Below, in pieces: positions 1-7,966 of a stretch of 64,000 nucleotides of DNA. The stretch is from Candidatus Uhrbacteria bacterium (GTDB lineage: Bacteria > Patescibacteriota > Patescibacteriia > UBA9934). The translations under genes and the position numbers were made by a program. Numbering within the stretch: the stretch's first letter is position 1; each line of letters begins with the position of its first letter. The notes beneath the pieces were generated by a model. That model worked only from the letters and a program-made list of their open reading frames with translations. It ran no database searches and was not told where the DNA came from. The stretch covers positions 20,973 to 84,972 of the forward strand of contig DMOG01000026.1 of assembly GCA_003453595.1 (NCBI GenBank), given 5' to 3'.

Positions 1-768
1 CTTATGTTCACGACCTGGGGTTGGGAACCCAAGCGCAATTTGAATTTGTTTTAGATCTTTATATTTTCGCGTTAATCGGATTTGGTTCTGATCAGGAATT
101 TCCGATACATGTTCACGAACGGCCAACTGAATTTTTTGTGCCTTGATAGATCCAAAAGTTTTTTCCAAAAGTTGTTTAGTATTTTTTGGAATTGCTCCGG
201 CCACAACCACAATCATCTGCGAAGGCTGATAATAAGAATCGCGATAAGCCAAAATATCTGATCGTTTCATTTTAATAATTGACTTTGCATCGCCAGCAAT
301 ATCTTTTCCCAAATTTGTGCCAGTGAACATTACCTGCTCAATCAAATCGCGAATATGTAAAATTTGATTTTCCTCATACATCTTTATTTCTTCCAAAATC
401 ACTTTTTTCTCACGGGCCAATTCTTTTGCATCAAACTTAGAATTAACTAGCATGTCATGCAATAAATCAACAGCCACCGGTGTTTTATCAGAAGCAATCT
501 TTACATAATATCCAGTAAAATCTTTACCAGTAAATGCATTGTATTCTGCGCCATAGCGATCAAGTTCTTTGGAAATATCCAAATTACTTGGCCTCTTTTT
601 GGTTCCCTTAAACATCATGTGCTCAATAAAGTGTGAAGCTCCCCATACTTTATCAGCTTCATAGCGTGAACCAACATTAGCAAGCACAAGCACGGTCACA
701 GCTTGCGTGCCAGAAAAAGGAACAAGATGATAGTGCAAGCCATTCTTCAGCTGCTTCGCCTTCAACAT
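1..768 (-). CDS. M16 family zinc peptidase (pitrilysin-like), partial, C-terminus beyond the window
   Basis: The minus-strand reading frame runs open from an ATG at 768 to the left edge (256 codons), so only the N-terminal part is present. It carries the inverted zinc motif HxxEH as HFIEH near residue 46, followed about 70 residues later by a conserved Glu-rich stretch (VILEEIKMYEEN) that normally supplies the third zinc ligand. That is the standard arrangement of M16B processing peptidases, about 410-430 residues when complete. The start lies 17 bp after the glyQS stop, so it is probably the last visible member of the holB-to-peptidase operon. Family assignment is firm; substrate and location are unknown. 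Confidence 0.88.
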   Translation of the reverse strand, partial: MLKAKQLKNGLHYHLVPFSGTQAVTVLVLANVGSRYEADKVWGASHFIEHMMFKGTKKRPSNLDISKELDRYGAEYNAFTGKDFTGYYVKIASDKTPVAVDLLHDMLVNSKFDAKELAREKKVILEEIKMYEENQILHIRDLIEQVMFTGTNLGKDIAGDAKSIIKMKRSDILAYRDSYYQPSQMIVVVAGAIPKNTKQLLEKTFGSIKAQKIQLAVREHVSEIPDQNQIRLTRKYKDLKQIQIALGFPTPGREHK

Positions 769-785
769 AATATGTGAGTAAAATA

Positions 786-2168
786 TTAACTTAACTTTTC
801 CGCAAAATAAGTTTCTAAATCAGAAATCGCGATTCTTTCTTGCTTCATCGTGTCCCGATCGCGCACAGTAACAGCCTTATCTTCAAGTGAGTCAAAATCA
901 ACGGTTATGCAATATGGAGTTCCAATTTCGTCTTGTCGACGATAACGCTTACCAATTGATTGAGTGATATCAAAATCAACATTATAAATCTTTTTCAATC
1001 CCAACAAGATTTCACGCGCAGGTTCAATCAACTCATCCTTCTTTGATAATGGCAGTACAGCGATTTTGTATGGTGCTAGCTTTGGATGAAGCTTAAGAAC
1101 AACTCGCGTGTCACCTTCAACTTCTTCTTCATTATAGGCCTCACACAAGACTGCTAACAAAGTTCGAGCCACTCCAGCAGAAGTCTCGACAACATGAGGT
1201 ACATACTTCTCATTCTTTTCCTGATCCATGTACTCCAACTTTTGCTTGGAATGTTCAGCATGTTGAGTCAAATCATAGTCACCACGAGCATGAACACCCT
1301 CTAATTCTTTCCAGCCAAACGGATAATTATATTCAATGTCATAGGCTTCCTTAGCATAGAAAACAAGATTCTCATGTTTGTGCCACTGCAGATTTTCCGG
1401 CTTGATTCCAAGATCAACATAGAATTGCATTCTGCGTTCTTTCCACTGGTCATAATACTTCATGGCATCATCTGGATGAACAAAGTATTGCATTTCCATT
1501 TGCTCAAACTCGCGCGTACGAAAAATAAACTGACGAGCAGTAATCTCATTACGGAATGCTTTTCCAATCTGGGCAATACCAAATGGGACTTTTACATGCA
1601 TGGAATCAAGTACATTCTTATAGTTCACATAAATTCCTTGGCAGGTTTCACCACGCAAATAAACAGGTTCTTTTGTCCAATCGCCAGTGAAGTTGCCTAA
1701 GTTTGACTGTACTAGCAAATTAAACTTGCGTACCGGTGTAAAATCTTTTGCCTTACATTTTGGACATTCAAGTTTATCTAAATTTTCATCAAAAATCTTT
1801 TGTACCTCCTCTTGGTTCATTTTTTCATCAGCAAAAACTCCCACTGCCTCTAACATATGATCAACCCGATGTCGGCTGTGGCATTTTTTACATTCAGTTA
1901 GTGGATCAGAAAACCCGCTAACATGTCCGCTTGCTTCCCAAACCTTGGGCAACATAAAAATCGCACTATCAAGTCCTACCACATCTTCCCGATCATGGAC
2001 CATAGTCTTCCACCAAGCTTGTTTGATGTTGTTCTCTAATTCGACACCAAGTGGTCCAAAATCATAAACCGCGGCAAAACCTCCGTAAATCTCAGACGAT
2101 GGAAAAACGAAACCGCGTCGCTTACAAAGCGACACGATCTTTTCCATTAGATTTGCATCTTCTGACAT
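786..2168 (-). CDS. glyQS: glycine--tRNA ligase, dimeric (class II) type
   Basis: A 460-residue protein matching the single-chain alpha2 glycyl-tRNA synthetase, which charges tRNA-Gly in the cytoplasm. Visible are the N-terminal class II start (GFVFPSSEIYGG), a zinc-ribbon-like insertion with CKKC and CPKC pairs (about residues 93-137), motif 2 (FRNEITAR and RTREFEQME) and motif 3 near ETSAGVARTLLAVL, then a C-terminal anticodon-binding domain (from about 365, with IGKRYRRQDEIGTPYCITVD). It starts 1 bp after the frr stop, so the two are co-transcribed. The single-chain form, not the alpha2-beta2 form, is clear from the length and domain order. Confidence 0.96.
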   Translation of the reverse strand: MSEDANLMEKIVSLCKRRGFVFPSSEIYGGFAAVYDFGPLGVELENNIKQAWWKTMVHDREDVVGLDSAIFMLPKVWEASGHVSGFSDPLTECKKCHSRHRVDHMLEAVGVFADEKMNQEEVQKIFDENLDKLECPKCKAKDFTPVRKFNLLVQSNLGNFTGDWTKEPVYLRGETCQGIYVNYKNVLDSMHVKVPFGIAQIGKAFRNEITARQFIFRTREFEQMEMQYFVHPDDAMKYYDQWKERRMQFYVDLGIKPENLQWHKHENLVFYAKEAYDIEYNYPFGWKELEGVHARGDYDLTQHAEHSKQKLEYMDQEKNEKYVPHVVETSAGVARTLLAVLCEAYNEEEVEGDTRVVLKLHPKLAPYKIAVLPLSKKDELIEPAREILLGLKKIYNVDFDITQSIGKRYRRQDEIGTPYCITVDFDSLEDKAVTVRDRDTMKQERIAISDLETYFAEKLS

Positions 2169-2169
2169 A

Positions 2170-2703
2170 TTATATAGTTGTTATTTCATCTTCTTTTTTC
2201 TTTCCCATGGCATCAGCTTTTTCTACAAAACTTTTTATTTCCTTTTCCATTGCTTCAAGCTGTCCATGTTTTTCATCTTCACCGATACCCTCTTGTTTTT
2301 CAATTCCCTTTTTTACTTCCTCGCGCACTCGACGAATTGAAACCCGTGTATCTTCTGTTTTTTCCTTAACTTTTTTTACCATGTGCTGACGATTTTCATC
2401 AGTCATCATTGGCATCACCAAACGAATAACCTTCCCTTGCACATTTGGCATCATCCCCAAATCAGCTTCTGTTAATGCTACTTCAATTAACTTAACAACT
2501 GAACTATCCCAAGGCTCGATTTGAATAGTTTTTGAATCAGGAGTTGAAATTGAAGCAACAGCTTTTAATGGTTGCTTTGACCCCCAAACTTCTACAAATA
2601 TTCCATCAACCAATTCTGGTGTTGAACGACCGGTACGAATGGTTTTAAGCTCTGCATCCAAATGCTCAATAATTTTCTGACAAGATGTTGATATTTCACT
2701 CAT
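2170..2703 (-). CDS. frr: ribosome recycling factor
   Basis: 177 residues, slightly shorter than the usual 185. RRF, with EF-G, splits post-termination ribosomes. Diagnostic features are the RTGRSTPELVDG segment near residue 23, the central beta domain (IEPWDSSVVKLIEVAL) and the helical C-terminal half with RVSIRRVREEVKK. The protein is full length with a Lys/Glu-rich C-terminus. It lies between the propeller lipoprotein and glyQS in the same minus-strand operon. A translation factor next to a tRNA ligase fits a housekeeping operon. Confidence 0.96.
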   Translation of the reverse strand: MSEISTSCQKIIEHLDAELKTIRTGRSTPELVDGIFVEVWGSKQPLKAVASISTPDSKTIQIEPWDSSVVKLIEVALTEADLGMMPNVQGKVIRLVMPMMTDENRQHMVKKVKEKTEDTRVSIRRVREEVKKGIEKQEGIGEDEKHGQLEAMEKEIKSFVEKADAMGKKKEDEITTI

Positions 2704-2740
2704 AATTGATGTTATTGCTTGAATCTTAGCTTTATTAGAC

Positions 2741-3799
2741 TTACTTGTCTATGGAACGAAAACCGACCAATACTCGACTCATATCATCTGGATTTACCAC
2801 TATCACAAATGGAGTTCGAGCCGATGGCAAAGCCTCTGTTACCCATGATTGTCCGCCAGTGCTTGAGCTATAAAGTGTTGTGGCAGTTGTGTAATAAACC
2901 GCACTAGCATTGTGTGGCGCAAAAGCAACATCCCAAATTCGAGCTTCGCCTGCGGCAGTAATTAATGGCAGAGCATTCCATGTTTCACCTTTATCAATGG
3001 AAATTAGCAATCCATAGGTGGTATTCATAATAATCGATGTGCCATCTTCGGTTTGCGTAAATCCGTAAACTTCATCTGAATCTTCAAACTCTTTTCTTAA
3101 TACATCTTCAAACTCCATCCAGCTAGCTCCGCTATCTGCGCTTCGATAAAATCCTTTTCGATCAGTTCCTACATAAATAATTCTACTATCAGCTCTGCTG
3201 ACCTCTAAATCTGTAATATCATCCCCAAATCGCTCTACCACTGACCATGTTGCTCCCGAATCTAATGATTTAATAACTGCTCCTTGTTTATTTCCTAGCC
3301 ACAAAATATTTGGGCTATACCAGTCAATGTCAAACGCTGTAATTGTTTCATCGGTTTGATCGATTTTATAAACATCAGTAAAGCTACGCATACAATCTGT
3401 TGTTTTCATCACTGTACTTGCGGTTGCCACATAGATCGTACATACGCTAGCTGGATTTACTTCAATATCCAAGATAGATCCAGTCTGCGCCTCTTTAGCG
3501 TCTGGTCTTTGCCAAGTAAGTCCAGCGTCATAGGAGAAGAACATACCAGTAGCATCAGTTGCTAAGTAATAAACAGTGGCATCAGAAGGATCAATCTCAA
3601 TATCAGTAACATTAACGCCGGCAATTGAGCCAACGCCACTAGCTTGTGGCAAAGAAGCAAGTTGTGTCCAAGATTTTCCGCTATCTTGTGTTTGCCATAG
3701 GCCACCAGTGGTTGATGAACTCGAGCCCGACGAAAGACATCCAGCTCCAAGTAAAACTAAGGAGCAAATTAGTAAAGAAGATGATAAATAAGATTTCAT
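2741..3799 (-). CDS. lipoprotein with a BNR/Asp-box beta-propeller (Ycf48/sialidase-like fold)
   Basis: 352 residues beginning with a lipoprotein signal peptide (lipobox LGAGC, Cys at about 21) and a Ser/Gly-rich linker. The rest shows about seven Asp-box repeats of the form S-x-D-x-G-x-T/S-W (TQDSGKSW, SYDAGLTW, SLDSGATW, SADSGASW, SIDKGETW, STGGQSW and a degenerate TTDCMRSF). This predicts a seven-bladed propeller anchored outside the membrane. Such folds usually bind proteins or sugars; no catalytic residues can be assigned. It starts 9 bp after the holB-like stop and so sits in an operon with information-processing genes, a context that does not explain its role. Confidence 0.85.
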   Translation of the reverse strand: MKSYLSSSLLICSLVLLGAGCLSSGSSSSTTGGLWQTQDSGKSWTQLASLPQASGVGSIAGVNVTDIEIDPSDATVYYLATDATGMFFSYDAGLTWQRPDAKEAQTGSILDIEVNPASVCTIYVATASTVMKTTDCMRSFTDVYKIDQTDETITAFDIDWYSPNILWLGNKQGAVIKSLDSGATWSVVERFGDDITDLEVSRADSRIIYVGTDRKGFYRSADSGASWMEFEDVLRKEFEDSDEVYGFTQTEDGTSIIMNTTYGLLISIDKGETWNALPLITAAGEARIWDVAFAPHNASAVYYTTATTLYSSSTGGQSWVTEALPSARTPFVIVVNPDDMSRVLVGFRSIDK

Positions 3800-3808
3800 A
3801 GAAAATTT

Positions 3809-4747
3809 TTAAAATGATGAAGCAAAAAATTGCAGTGAAAGTGCTAAATTAACATTATGGTCGATGGCACGCTGTGACTGATTTAATGCACAAAGAGCCT
3901 TACGCAAAGACTCAGCACTATGGCTTTTAGCCAGTGGAAGCACATATTTTGAGTCTCGCGCATCAATCAAAACGAGCAAAGCTTCATGCAACCACATCCT
4001 CCATAATTCTATCATGGATTGTACTTTCTGTTCACGCCCATCTTTTTGCTTAGTAATTTTTTCTACTAAGACCATGCGTTTATATAAAGGACTTTGTAAA
4101 AACTCTAAGGCTTCGTTGGCATCAGTCTCAAGTTCTGTACAAGTTTGTTCATCAATGCAAGCAAAAGCAACACCAGGTCGACCCATGCTTAATTGAGCCA
4201 AAAAGTCAGCACGGTCTTGTGAAAGGGTGAGTCGATCCTTGAGTTCGCCGGCGATCTCAACAATTGGCAAAGAGTGAAAAGAAATAGTTGCTACTCGCGA
4301 ACGAATGGTTTCCAAAAGATTTTGCGGGTTGTGAGCAATTAAAATGATGACCGTATCTTTTGATGGTTCTTCCAAAGTTTTCAAAAGTGCATTTTGTGCT
4401 GACTTGGTCATAGCGTCAGCATTATCAATAATCGCAATTTTTCTACCACCGCCCAAAGTGGAAAGCGACAGGGTTGACCGCAATTCTCGAATCTCATCAA
4501 CAGAGATTGATGACTCATCTTGATTATTTATTCCCTCACCAACAATTGTGACATTGGTTGAAGTGTGAAGCTTGCTTGGCTCAAGTCCCAAAAGTAAAGC
4601 AGAAAATTCCTTAGCAAGCGTAGCTTTACCCAAACCTTTCGTGCCCGTGAAGCAATAAGCCTGCCCACAATGACCAGAATCAAGGATCGACCGCAAATAA
4701 GCGATTTGCTTCTCATGACCCAAAATAGTCGAAAATCTCTGATCCAT
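3809..4747 (-). CDS. holB: DNA polymerase III delta'-like clamp-loader ATPase
   Basis: 312 residues. The AAA+ core has a Walker A-type loop GTKGLGKAT (about 34-42), a Walker B region (KIAIIDNADAM), the clamp-loader signature NALLKTLEEPS and a sensor/SRC-like IRSRV. The domain order matches bacterial delta' (HolB), which opens the sliding clamp as part of the DnaX complex. A zinc-binding CxxC cluster is not evident, as expected for delta' rather than tau/gamma. It is the first visible gene of the minus-strand operon that continues to the M16 peptidase. A DnaX paralogue is the main alternative; the length favours delta'. Confidence 0.88.
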   Translation of the reverse strand: MDQRFSTILGHEKQIAYLRSILDSGHCGQAYCFTGTKGLGKATLAKEFSALLLGLEPSKLHTSTNVTIVGEGINNQDESSISVDEIRELRSTLSLSTLGGGRKIAIIDNADAMTKSAQNALLKTLEEPSKDTVIILIAHNPQNLLETIRSRVATISFHSLPIVEIAGELKDRLTLSQDRADFLAQLSMGRPGVAFACIDEQTCTELETDANEALEFLQSPLYKRMVLVEKITKQKDGREQKVQSMIELWRMWLHEALLVLIDARDSKYVLPLAKSHSAESLRKALCALNQSQRAIDHNVNLALSLQFFASSF

Positions 4748-4790
4748 AGTGGAGTTATTTTATCACAAAACGCAGACGGCAGATAAACTC

Positions 4791-4926
4791 GGTCTCTCCC
4801 CCTTTTACAAGGGGGGAGTGGGCTGTGCCCTTCGTAGCCCAGAGGGCGAAAAAGGGAGGGGGTTAATATAGCTTCCGCCTTCCGGAATAACCACCCCTAG
4901 CCCCTCCTTAAAAAGGAGGGGGAACC
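4791..4926. repeat. dispersed palindromic repeat, long compound form
   Basis: Runs from GGTCTCTCCCCC through a GGGCTGTGCCCTTCG inner segment, TTAATATAGCTTCC, and CCACCCC...CCTCCTTAAAAAGGAGG to GGAACC. The same order is seen at 18854-18960 without the inner segment. Several nested inverted repeats would fold strongly. It fills the gap between the holB-like gene and the first G+C-rich cassette. Confidence 0.8.
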
Positions 4927-5014
4927 AAGTATTCCTAATCCCAATCTCCTCAATCCCCTCCCAACCTACTCCCCCAAAATTCCCCATTATTCGCCCAATT
5001 TTGTCGCTTTACAC

Positions 5015-5043
5015 TTGACAAAATCGCTTTTTTATGTTATATT
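5015..5043 (+). promoter_or_regulatory. sigma70-type promoter of the first G+C-rich cassette
   Basis: TTGACA at 5015-5020 and TATATT at 5038-5043 with exactly 17 bp between them. It precedes the gene at 5324 by about 280 bp of leader. The same TTGACAAAA start is found at most of the other G+C-rich cassettes. Confidence 0.7.
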
Positions 5044-5095
5044 TCTCCGTTCGCATAAAGGCAGAAAGAGCCTAAAATGCGAGTTCTTTTCCACT

Positions 5096-5204
5096 TTGTC
5101 ATCCCCTGGCTTGACCCTCCTATGCCTGCAAGGCTACGGAAGGGCTAGCCAGAGGATCCACCGACAGAAAATTTGCTGGATTCCTGCTTTCGCAGGAATG
5201 ACAA
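5096..5204. repeat. REP-like element bounded by TTGTCATCCC / GGAATGACAA
   Basis: The ends are near-inverted repeats, and an internal hairpin CCTGCTTTCGCAGG (5183-5196) lies near the right end. It resembles widespread intergenic palindromes of the form 'GGATTCCTGCTTTCGCAGGAATGACA'-type, recognised from general knowledge. It lies inside the transcribed leader of the gene at 5324. Confidence 0.65.
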
Positions 5205-5323
5205 AAAAATCTAGTTCTACAAAGCCCCGCCGGGCGAGGTCAAGTTCGACCTTGTCTGGCATCTGTTCGAAAACACCGGCCCAAAAGGCCACCAACGCCC
5301 TCAAAAAGGGCAAGGAGGCCGAA

Positions 5324-6046
5324 ATGGCCGAAGAGAAGAAAAACGGGAAGCGTCAGGGCCCAGCCCTGTTCCTCTATCGCGGTCGAAAGGAGTGCGAAGA
5401 GCACCCCCTGACCGCGGACGAGCAGACCCTGGCCGACGCCCTGCGCGCCATGGCCACCATGGCCAACCAGGATCCGGCCGTCATGGCCAAGGTCCTGGAG
5501 ATCGCCAAGGCCGCCCGTGCCCAGACCGAGCAGGCCCAGCTCAGCTGGTTGCTCGAGAACAAGCCGGACCAACTGGTCTACAAGGCCAAGTACGATGTCC
5601 GACGCTTCCTCCAGCCCACGGACATGGCCTGCCAGGCCGTACTCGAGGCGGCGGGCAAGTCCGGGATATACCGCAAGTGGCGCGAAGGCGACACCTGGAA
5701 GGACTCCGGGACCTTCCCCTACCGGTACGAGCTGGACAAAAAGACTGGCATGATCCGGCTCTCGTCCAACCTCGTCGCGGCAGCCCGCGTGATGTACTTC
5801 ATCGCGGGTAGTCAGAAGAAGGGCGTCCGCATGTCCTTCGCCGAGACCGGTGACCGGCTGGTCGCTCTGGGTGCCCTGACCCAGAAGCAGCTGGCGGACA
5901 TCCGCAAGCAAGCCGGTCCGCTGGCCGTCAAGGCCGGTGGCTCGGAGCAGGAACTCGAATTCCGACCGACAGCCGGGCGCCAGTTGGCGCAGGCCAAGGG
6001 AGGTGGCCTCACCGCCACCATGGCCGAGATGGCCGGCAAGGGCTAG
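5324..6046 (+). CDS. hypothetical protein, G+C-rich orphan gene (cassette 1)
   Basis: The open frame extends back to 5015, but the start at 5324 is preferred: AAGGAGG lies 6 bp upstream and composition changes there. This gives 240 residues: a Lys/Arg-rich N-terminus, a long Ala/Leu-rich helical part (about 30-105), and C-terminal segments such as GDTWKDSGTFPYRYELDKK. There is no signal peptide or membrane segment, so it is probably cytoplasmic. I recognise no family. The coding DNA is far richer in G+C (codons in GCC, GAG, CTG) than the AT-rich neighbours, suggesting transfer. The promoter at 5015 and hairpins at 6116 and 6186 make it a self-contained unit. Confidence 0.7.
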   Translation: MAEEKKNGKRQGPALFLYRGRKECEEHPLTADEQTLADALRAMATMANQDPAVMAKVLEIAKAARAQTEQAQLSWLLENKPDQLVYKAKYDVRRFLQPTDMACQAVLEAAGKSGIYRKWREGDTWKDSGTFPYRYELDKKTGMIRLSSNLVAAARVMYFIAGSQKKGVRMSFAETGDRLVALGALTQKQLADIRKQAGPLAVKAGGSEQELEFRPTAGRQLAQAKGGGLTATMAEMAGKG

Positions 6047-6115
6047 ACCACTTCCCGCGTGCAGGACACAATCGTTGAGACCAACTACCCCAGAGTCTCC
6101 GATTGCCTGTACGCG

Positions 6116-6162
6116 GGTCACGCAGAGTTTATGATGCGAATCATCATAAGTTCTGAGTGACC
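6116..6162 (+). other. long imperfect hairpin downstream of cassette 1
   Basis: GGTCAC (6116-6121) pairs with GTGACC (6157-6162), and the inner arms TTTATGATG and CATCATAA close a short loop. It lies about 70 bp after the stop of the gene at 5324 and just before a second hairpin. It could be a 3' processing structure or a recombination site; no T-run follows it. Confidence 0.5.
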
Positions 6163-6185
6163 TGAAAATTTGAGAGAGATTATTA

Positions 6186-6228
6186 AAAAACACTTTAGAT
6201 TTGTTTATGGCAAATCTAAGGTGTTTTT
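6186..6228 (+). terminator. probable intrinsic terminator of cassette 1
   Basis: 18-bp arms (6186-6203 and 6211-6228, one G-U pair) around a 7-base loop, ending in a T-run (GGTGTTTTT) on the plus strand. It is AT-rich, unlike the other cassette terminators. A-runs on the left arm would allow it to work in both directions. Confidence 0.7.
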
Positions 6229-6476
6229 ACACAGCAACCTGGAGGTTGATGGATTTCTTCTGACAATCATTTAATGTTATCAGGAGGATTTGGAACCTCA
6301 AGTTCTAGGACCTGGCCTTGGCTAGCTCCCAGTACACACCCGAGGTTCCTCGGGGCATATTTCTTCGGAAGTCACTGCCCCACATGTTCCTAGCTAGTCT
6401 AGGAGCTCTACATCACCTCCAGATTGCTGTGCCTAAAAAACACGCATTCCAAAAACCCGCACACCCAGGAGAGAAG
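6229..6476 (+). other. leader region of cassette 2, no gene seen
   Basis: Roughly 250 bp without a convincing ORF. It contains short palindromes (CCGAGGTTCCTCGG near 6342, and CTAGCTAGTCTAG near 6391) and ends in CCAGGAGAG, the ribosome-binding site of the gene at 6477. No good TTGACA/TATAAT pair was found; CTGACA near 6262 is the best -35 candidate. Confidence 0.4.
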
Positions 6477-7061
6477 ATGACGCAGTTTGTATCCGACCGG
6501 AACGGTCGCGTCGTGGTCGGGGCCTCCTGCCCCGACATCGGCGAGCTCGGCCTGGCCAACCTGTACGACGACGGAGACGAGGTTGCCCAGTCGTACGACC
6601 CCCTGCGGCGGTGCAAGCCGCTCGTCGACGAAGTCGATGAGGACTGCCTCGCGCTCGAAGAGATCAACCTCGACGAGGCGCAAGCCCCGTGGTGGTATGA
6701 CTTCTGCGATGAGCGCGAGGCGATCGAGCCCGACGAAGACGATGCCCCGACCGAGGCCACCCTGCCGGCCGACGCGGACAACGACGACGACCTCGACGAG
6801 CTCGACGCCATGGCCGAGCATGTCGCCAAGGGTTTCGACATGGAGATCCTGGAGGAACGCGCGTTGCGTGCCCACCTCCAGGACAGAGATCCCGGCCGCC
6901 AGCCGGCCAACAAGGGGGGGAGCTGGATCCATCGGCGCCCCCGGCAGTGGGTCGTGGCTCGTGGCCACGACTCCATCCTGCAGGCCACGCCCCGTCGGAC
7001 GCCCAAGGCGTTCTGCGAGGCCGAGCGGCTCGCCGACATCCTCGCCGAGGCCACGGCCTAG
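6477..7061 (+). CDS. hypothetical acidic protein, G+C-rich orphan gene (cassette 2)
   Basis: 194 residues from the ATG at 6477, chosen because CAGGAGAG lies just upstream and G+C-rich coding sequence begins there (the frame is open back to 6318). The first two thirds are very acidic, with runs such as DADNDDDLDELD (about 99-110) and VDEVDEDCLALEEINLDEA. The last third is basic (HRRPRQWVVARG). No signal peptide, membrane segment or known domain is visible. The charge asymmetry could suit a nucleic-acid- or protein-binding role, but this is a guess. Composition is unlike neighbouring genes, indicating foreign origin. Confidence 0.68.
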   Translation: MTQFVSDRNGRVVVGASCPDIGELGLANLYDDGDEVAQSYDPLRRCKPLVDEVDEDCLALEEINLDEAQAPWWYDFCDEREAIEPDEDDAPTEATLPADADNDDDLDELDAMAEHVAKGFDMEILEERALRAHLQDRDPGRQPANKGGSWIHRRPRQWVVARGHDSILQATPRRTPKAFCEAERLADILAEATA

Positions 7062-7081
7062 TCGCGGACTCGACCTACTAT

Positions 7082-7107
7082 GCCCCCGACACAGCTGTGT
7101 CGGGGGC
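7082..7107 (+). terminator. GC-rich hairpin terminator of cassette 2
   Basis: A perfect 26-bp palindrome with 13-base arms (GCCCCCGACACAG and complement) 20 bp after the stop at 7061. The T-run is weak (GTTGCGCGTTCT). The CCCCCGA stem resembles the cassette terminator at 17238. Confidence 0.65.
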
Positions 7108-7121
7108 GTTGCGCGTTCTAA

Positions 7122-7190
7122 ATGGGGTCAGGTCTTTACTCGGAACACCTCATATCGATTTGGGTGTTCCGAGTAAAGACCTGACCCCAT
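7122..7190. repeat. perfect inverted-repeat element (28-bp arms), copy 1
   Basis: Left arm 7122-7149 starts ATGGGGTCAGGTCTTTACTC; right arm 7163-7190 is its exact complement; the loop is 13 bp. It ends 2 bp from the stop of the TrmB-like gene. A second copy is at 35532-35598 in the opposite orientation. GGGGTCAGGTCTTTA palindromes are, from general knowledge, often associated with REP/Y1 transposases. Confidence 0.85.
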
Positions 7191-7192
7191 CT

Positions 7193-7966
7193 TTATTCCT
7201 CCTGTCCTATTTTCGCCAGCCTCACTGCTTCATTCCAGGCTAGCTCTAGTGTTGCTCGGGCAGTGTCGGCTATTGTTTTGGATTGGATTTCGACAGCGAT
7301 AATCCCTTGAGTGTATGAGAATAAGACAAGTCTATCGCCACAGACTGTCATCTCCCCTTTGATATCAATCAAATCTGGATCAATAACCACATATTCAAAA
7401 TTATTTAGCAGATCCAAATGCGATACATCTTGTTTTGTGGCTATAATGGTTTTTACTTTTCTATCTTTCCTTTTGAGTTCCCTAGCATGCTCCTGCTCTT
7501 TGGCTGGATCATACAATTTCTTGAGCGTATCAAGCCCAACAATCTGAATCATATCCTCATCAAGCATCTCATACTCAGTCTGCATGGCTCGCAAGCCAGT
7601 CACCCGCTCAAAATATCGAATCTTTGGCTTGGCGCTGTCTTGATTATAAAAAACCTGCAGTCTAGTAATTACTTCATTTGCCCGCATTTGACGCTTTTGT
7701 AGTTCCCTTTGTTGCAACTCTAAAAGCGTCAAAATTGACCCTGGTGCTTCTGCTCTGTACTGTCGTTGATCCTCGGATGATACCAAAGTAATCATTCCCT
7801 TTTTGCGCAAACTTTCTAAAACAGAATAGGTTGTGGCTCGATTGATATTTGCTTTAACTCCAATCTCGTTTGCACCAGTTGGCCCAAACTCCAAAGCCGT
7901 GACATAAATCACAGCTTCATTGTGCGTGAATCCCAGTTGTACTAAATCAATTATCAAATCTTGCAT
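7193..7966 (-). CDS. TrmB-family transcriptional regulator
   Basis: 257 residues. The N-terminal winged helix-turn-helix (about 1-80, with LGFTHNEAVIYVTALEFGPTG and INRATTYSVLESLRKKGMI) matches the TrmB/sugar-specific regulator family. It is followed by a coiled-coil-like segment (about 80-105) and a C-terminal domain of about 150 residues of the type that may sense a ligand. It overlaps the 3' end of the glycosyltransferase gene by 13 bp, so it is translated from the same mRNA. The link to mreB and a glycosyltransferase suggests envelope sugar regulation, which is inference. The perfect inverted repeat at 7122 follows immediately. Confidence 0.85.
   Translation of the reverse strand: MQDLIIDLVQLGFTHNEAVIYVTALEFGPTGANEIGVKANINRATTYSVLESLRKKGMITLVSSEDQRQYRAEAPGSILTLLELQQRELQKRQMRANEVITRLQVFYNQDSAKPKIRYFERVTGLRAMQTEYEMLDEDMIQIVGLDTLKKLYDPAKEQEHARELKRKDRKVKTIIATKQDVSHLDLLNNFEYVVIDPDLIDIKGEMTVCGDRLVLFSYTQGIIAVEIQSKTIADTARATLELAWNEAVRLAKIGQEE

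Noticed and set aside
5240..6193. Long minus-strand ORF opposite cassette 1
   Set aside because: High G+C leaves open frames on both strands; only the plus strand has a promoter, AAGGAGG and consistent codon use.
6116..6228. Integron attC site
   Set aside because: The hairpins lack the GTTRRRY/RYYYAAC core, and there is no integrase gene in the window.
6408..7176. Additional overlapping ORFs on both strands of cassette 2
   Set aside because: Same G+C effect; the 6477 start has a ribosome-binding site and the terminator at 7082 fits the plus strand.
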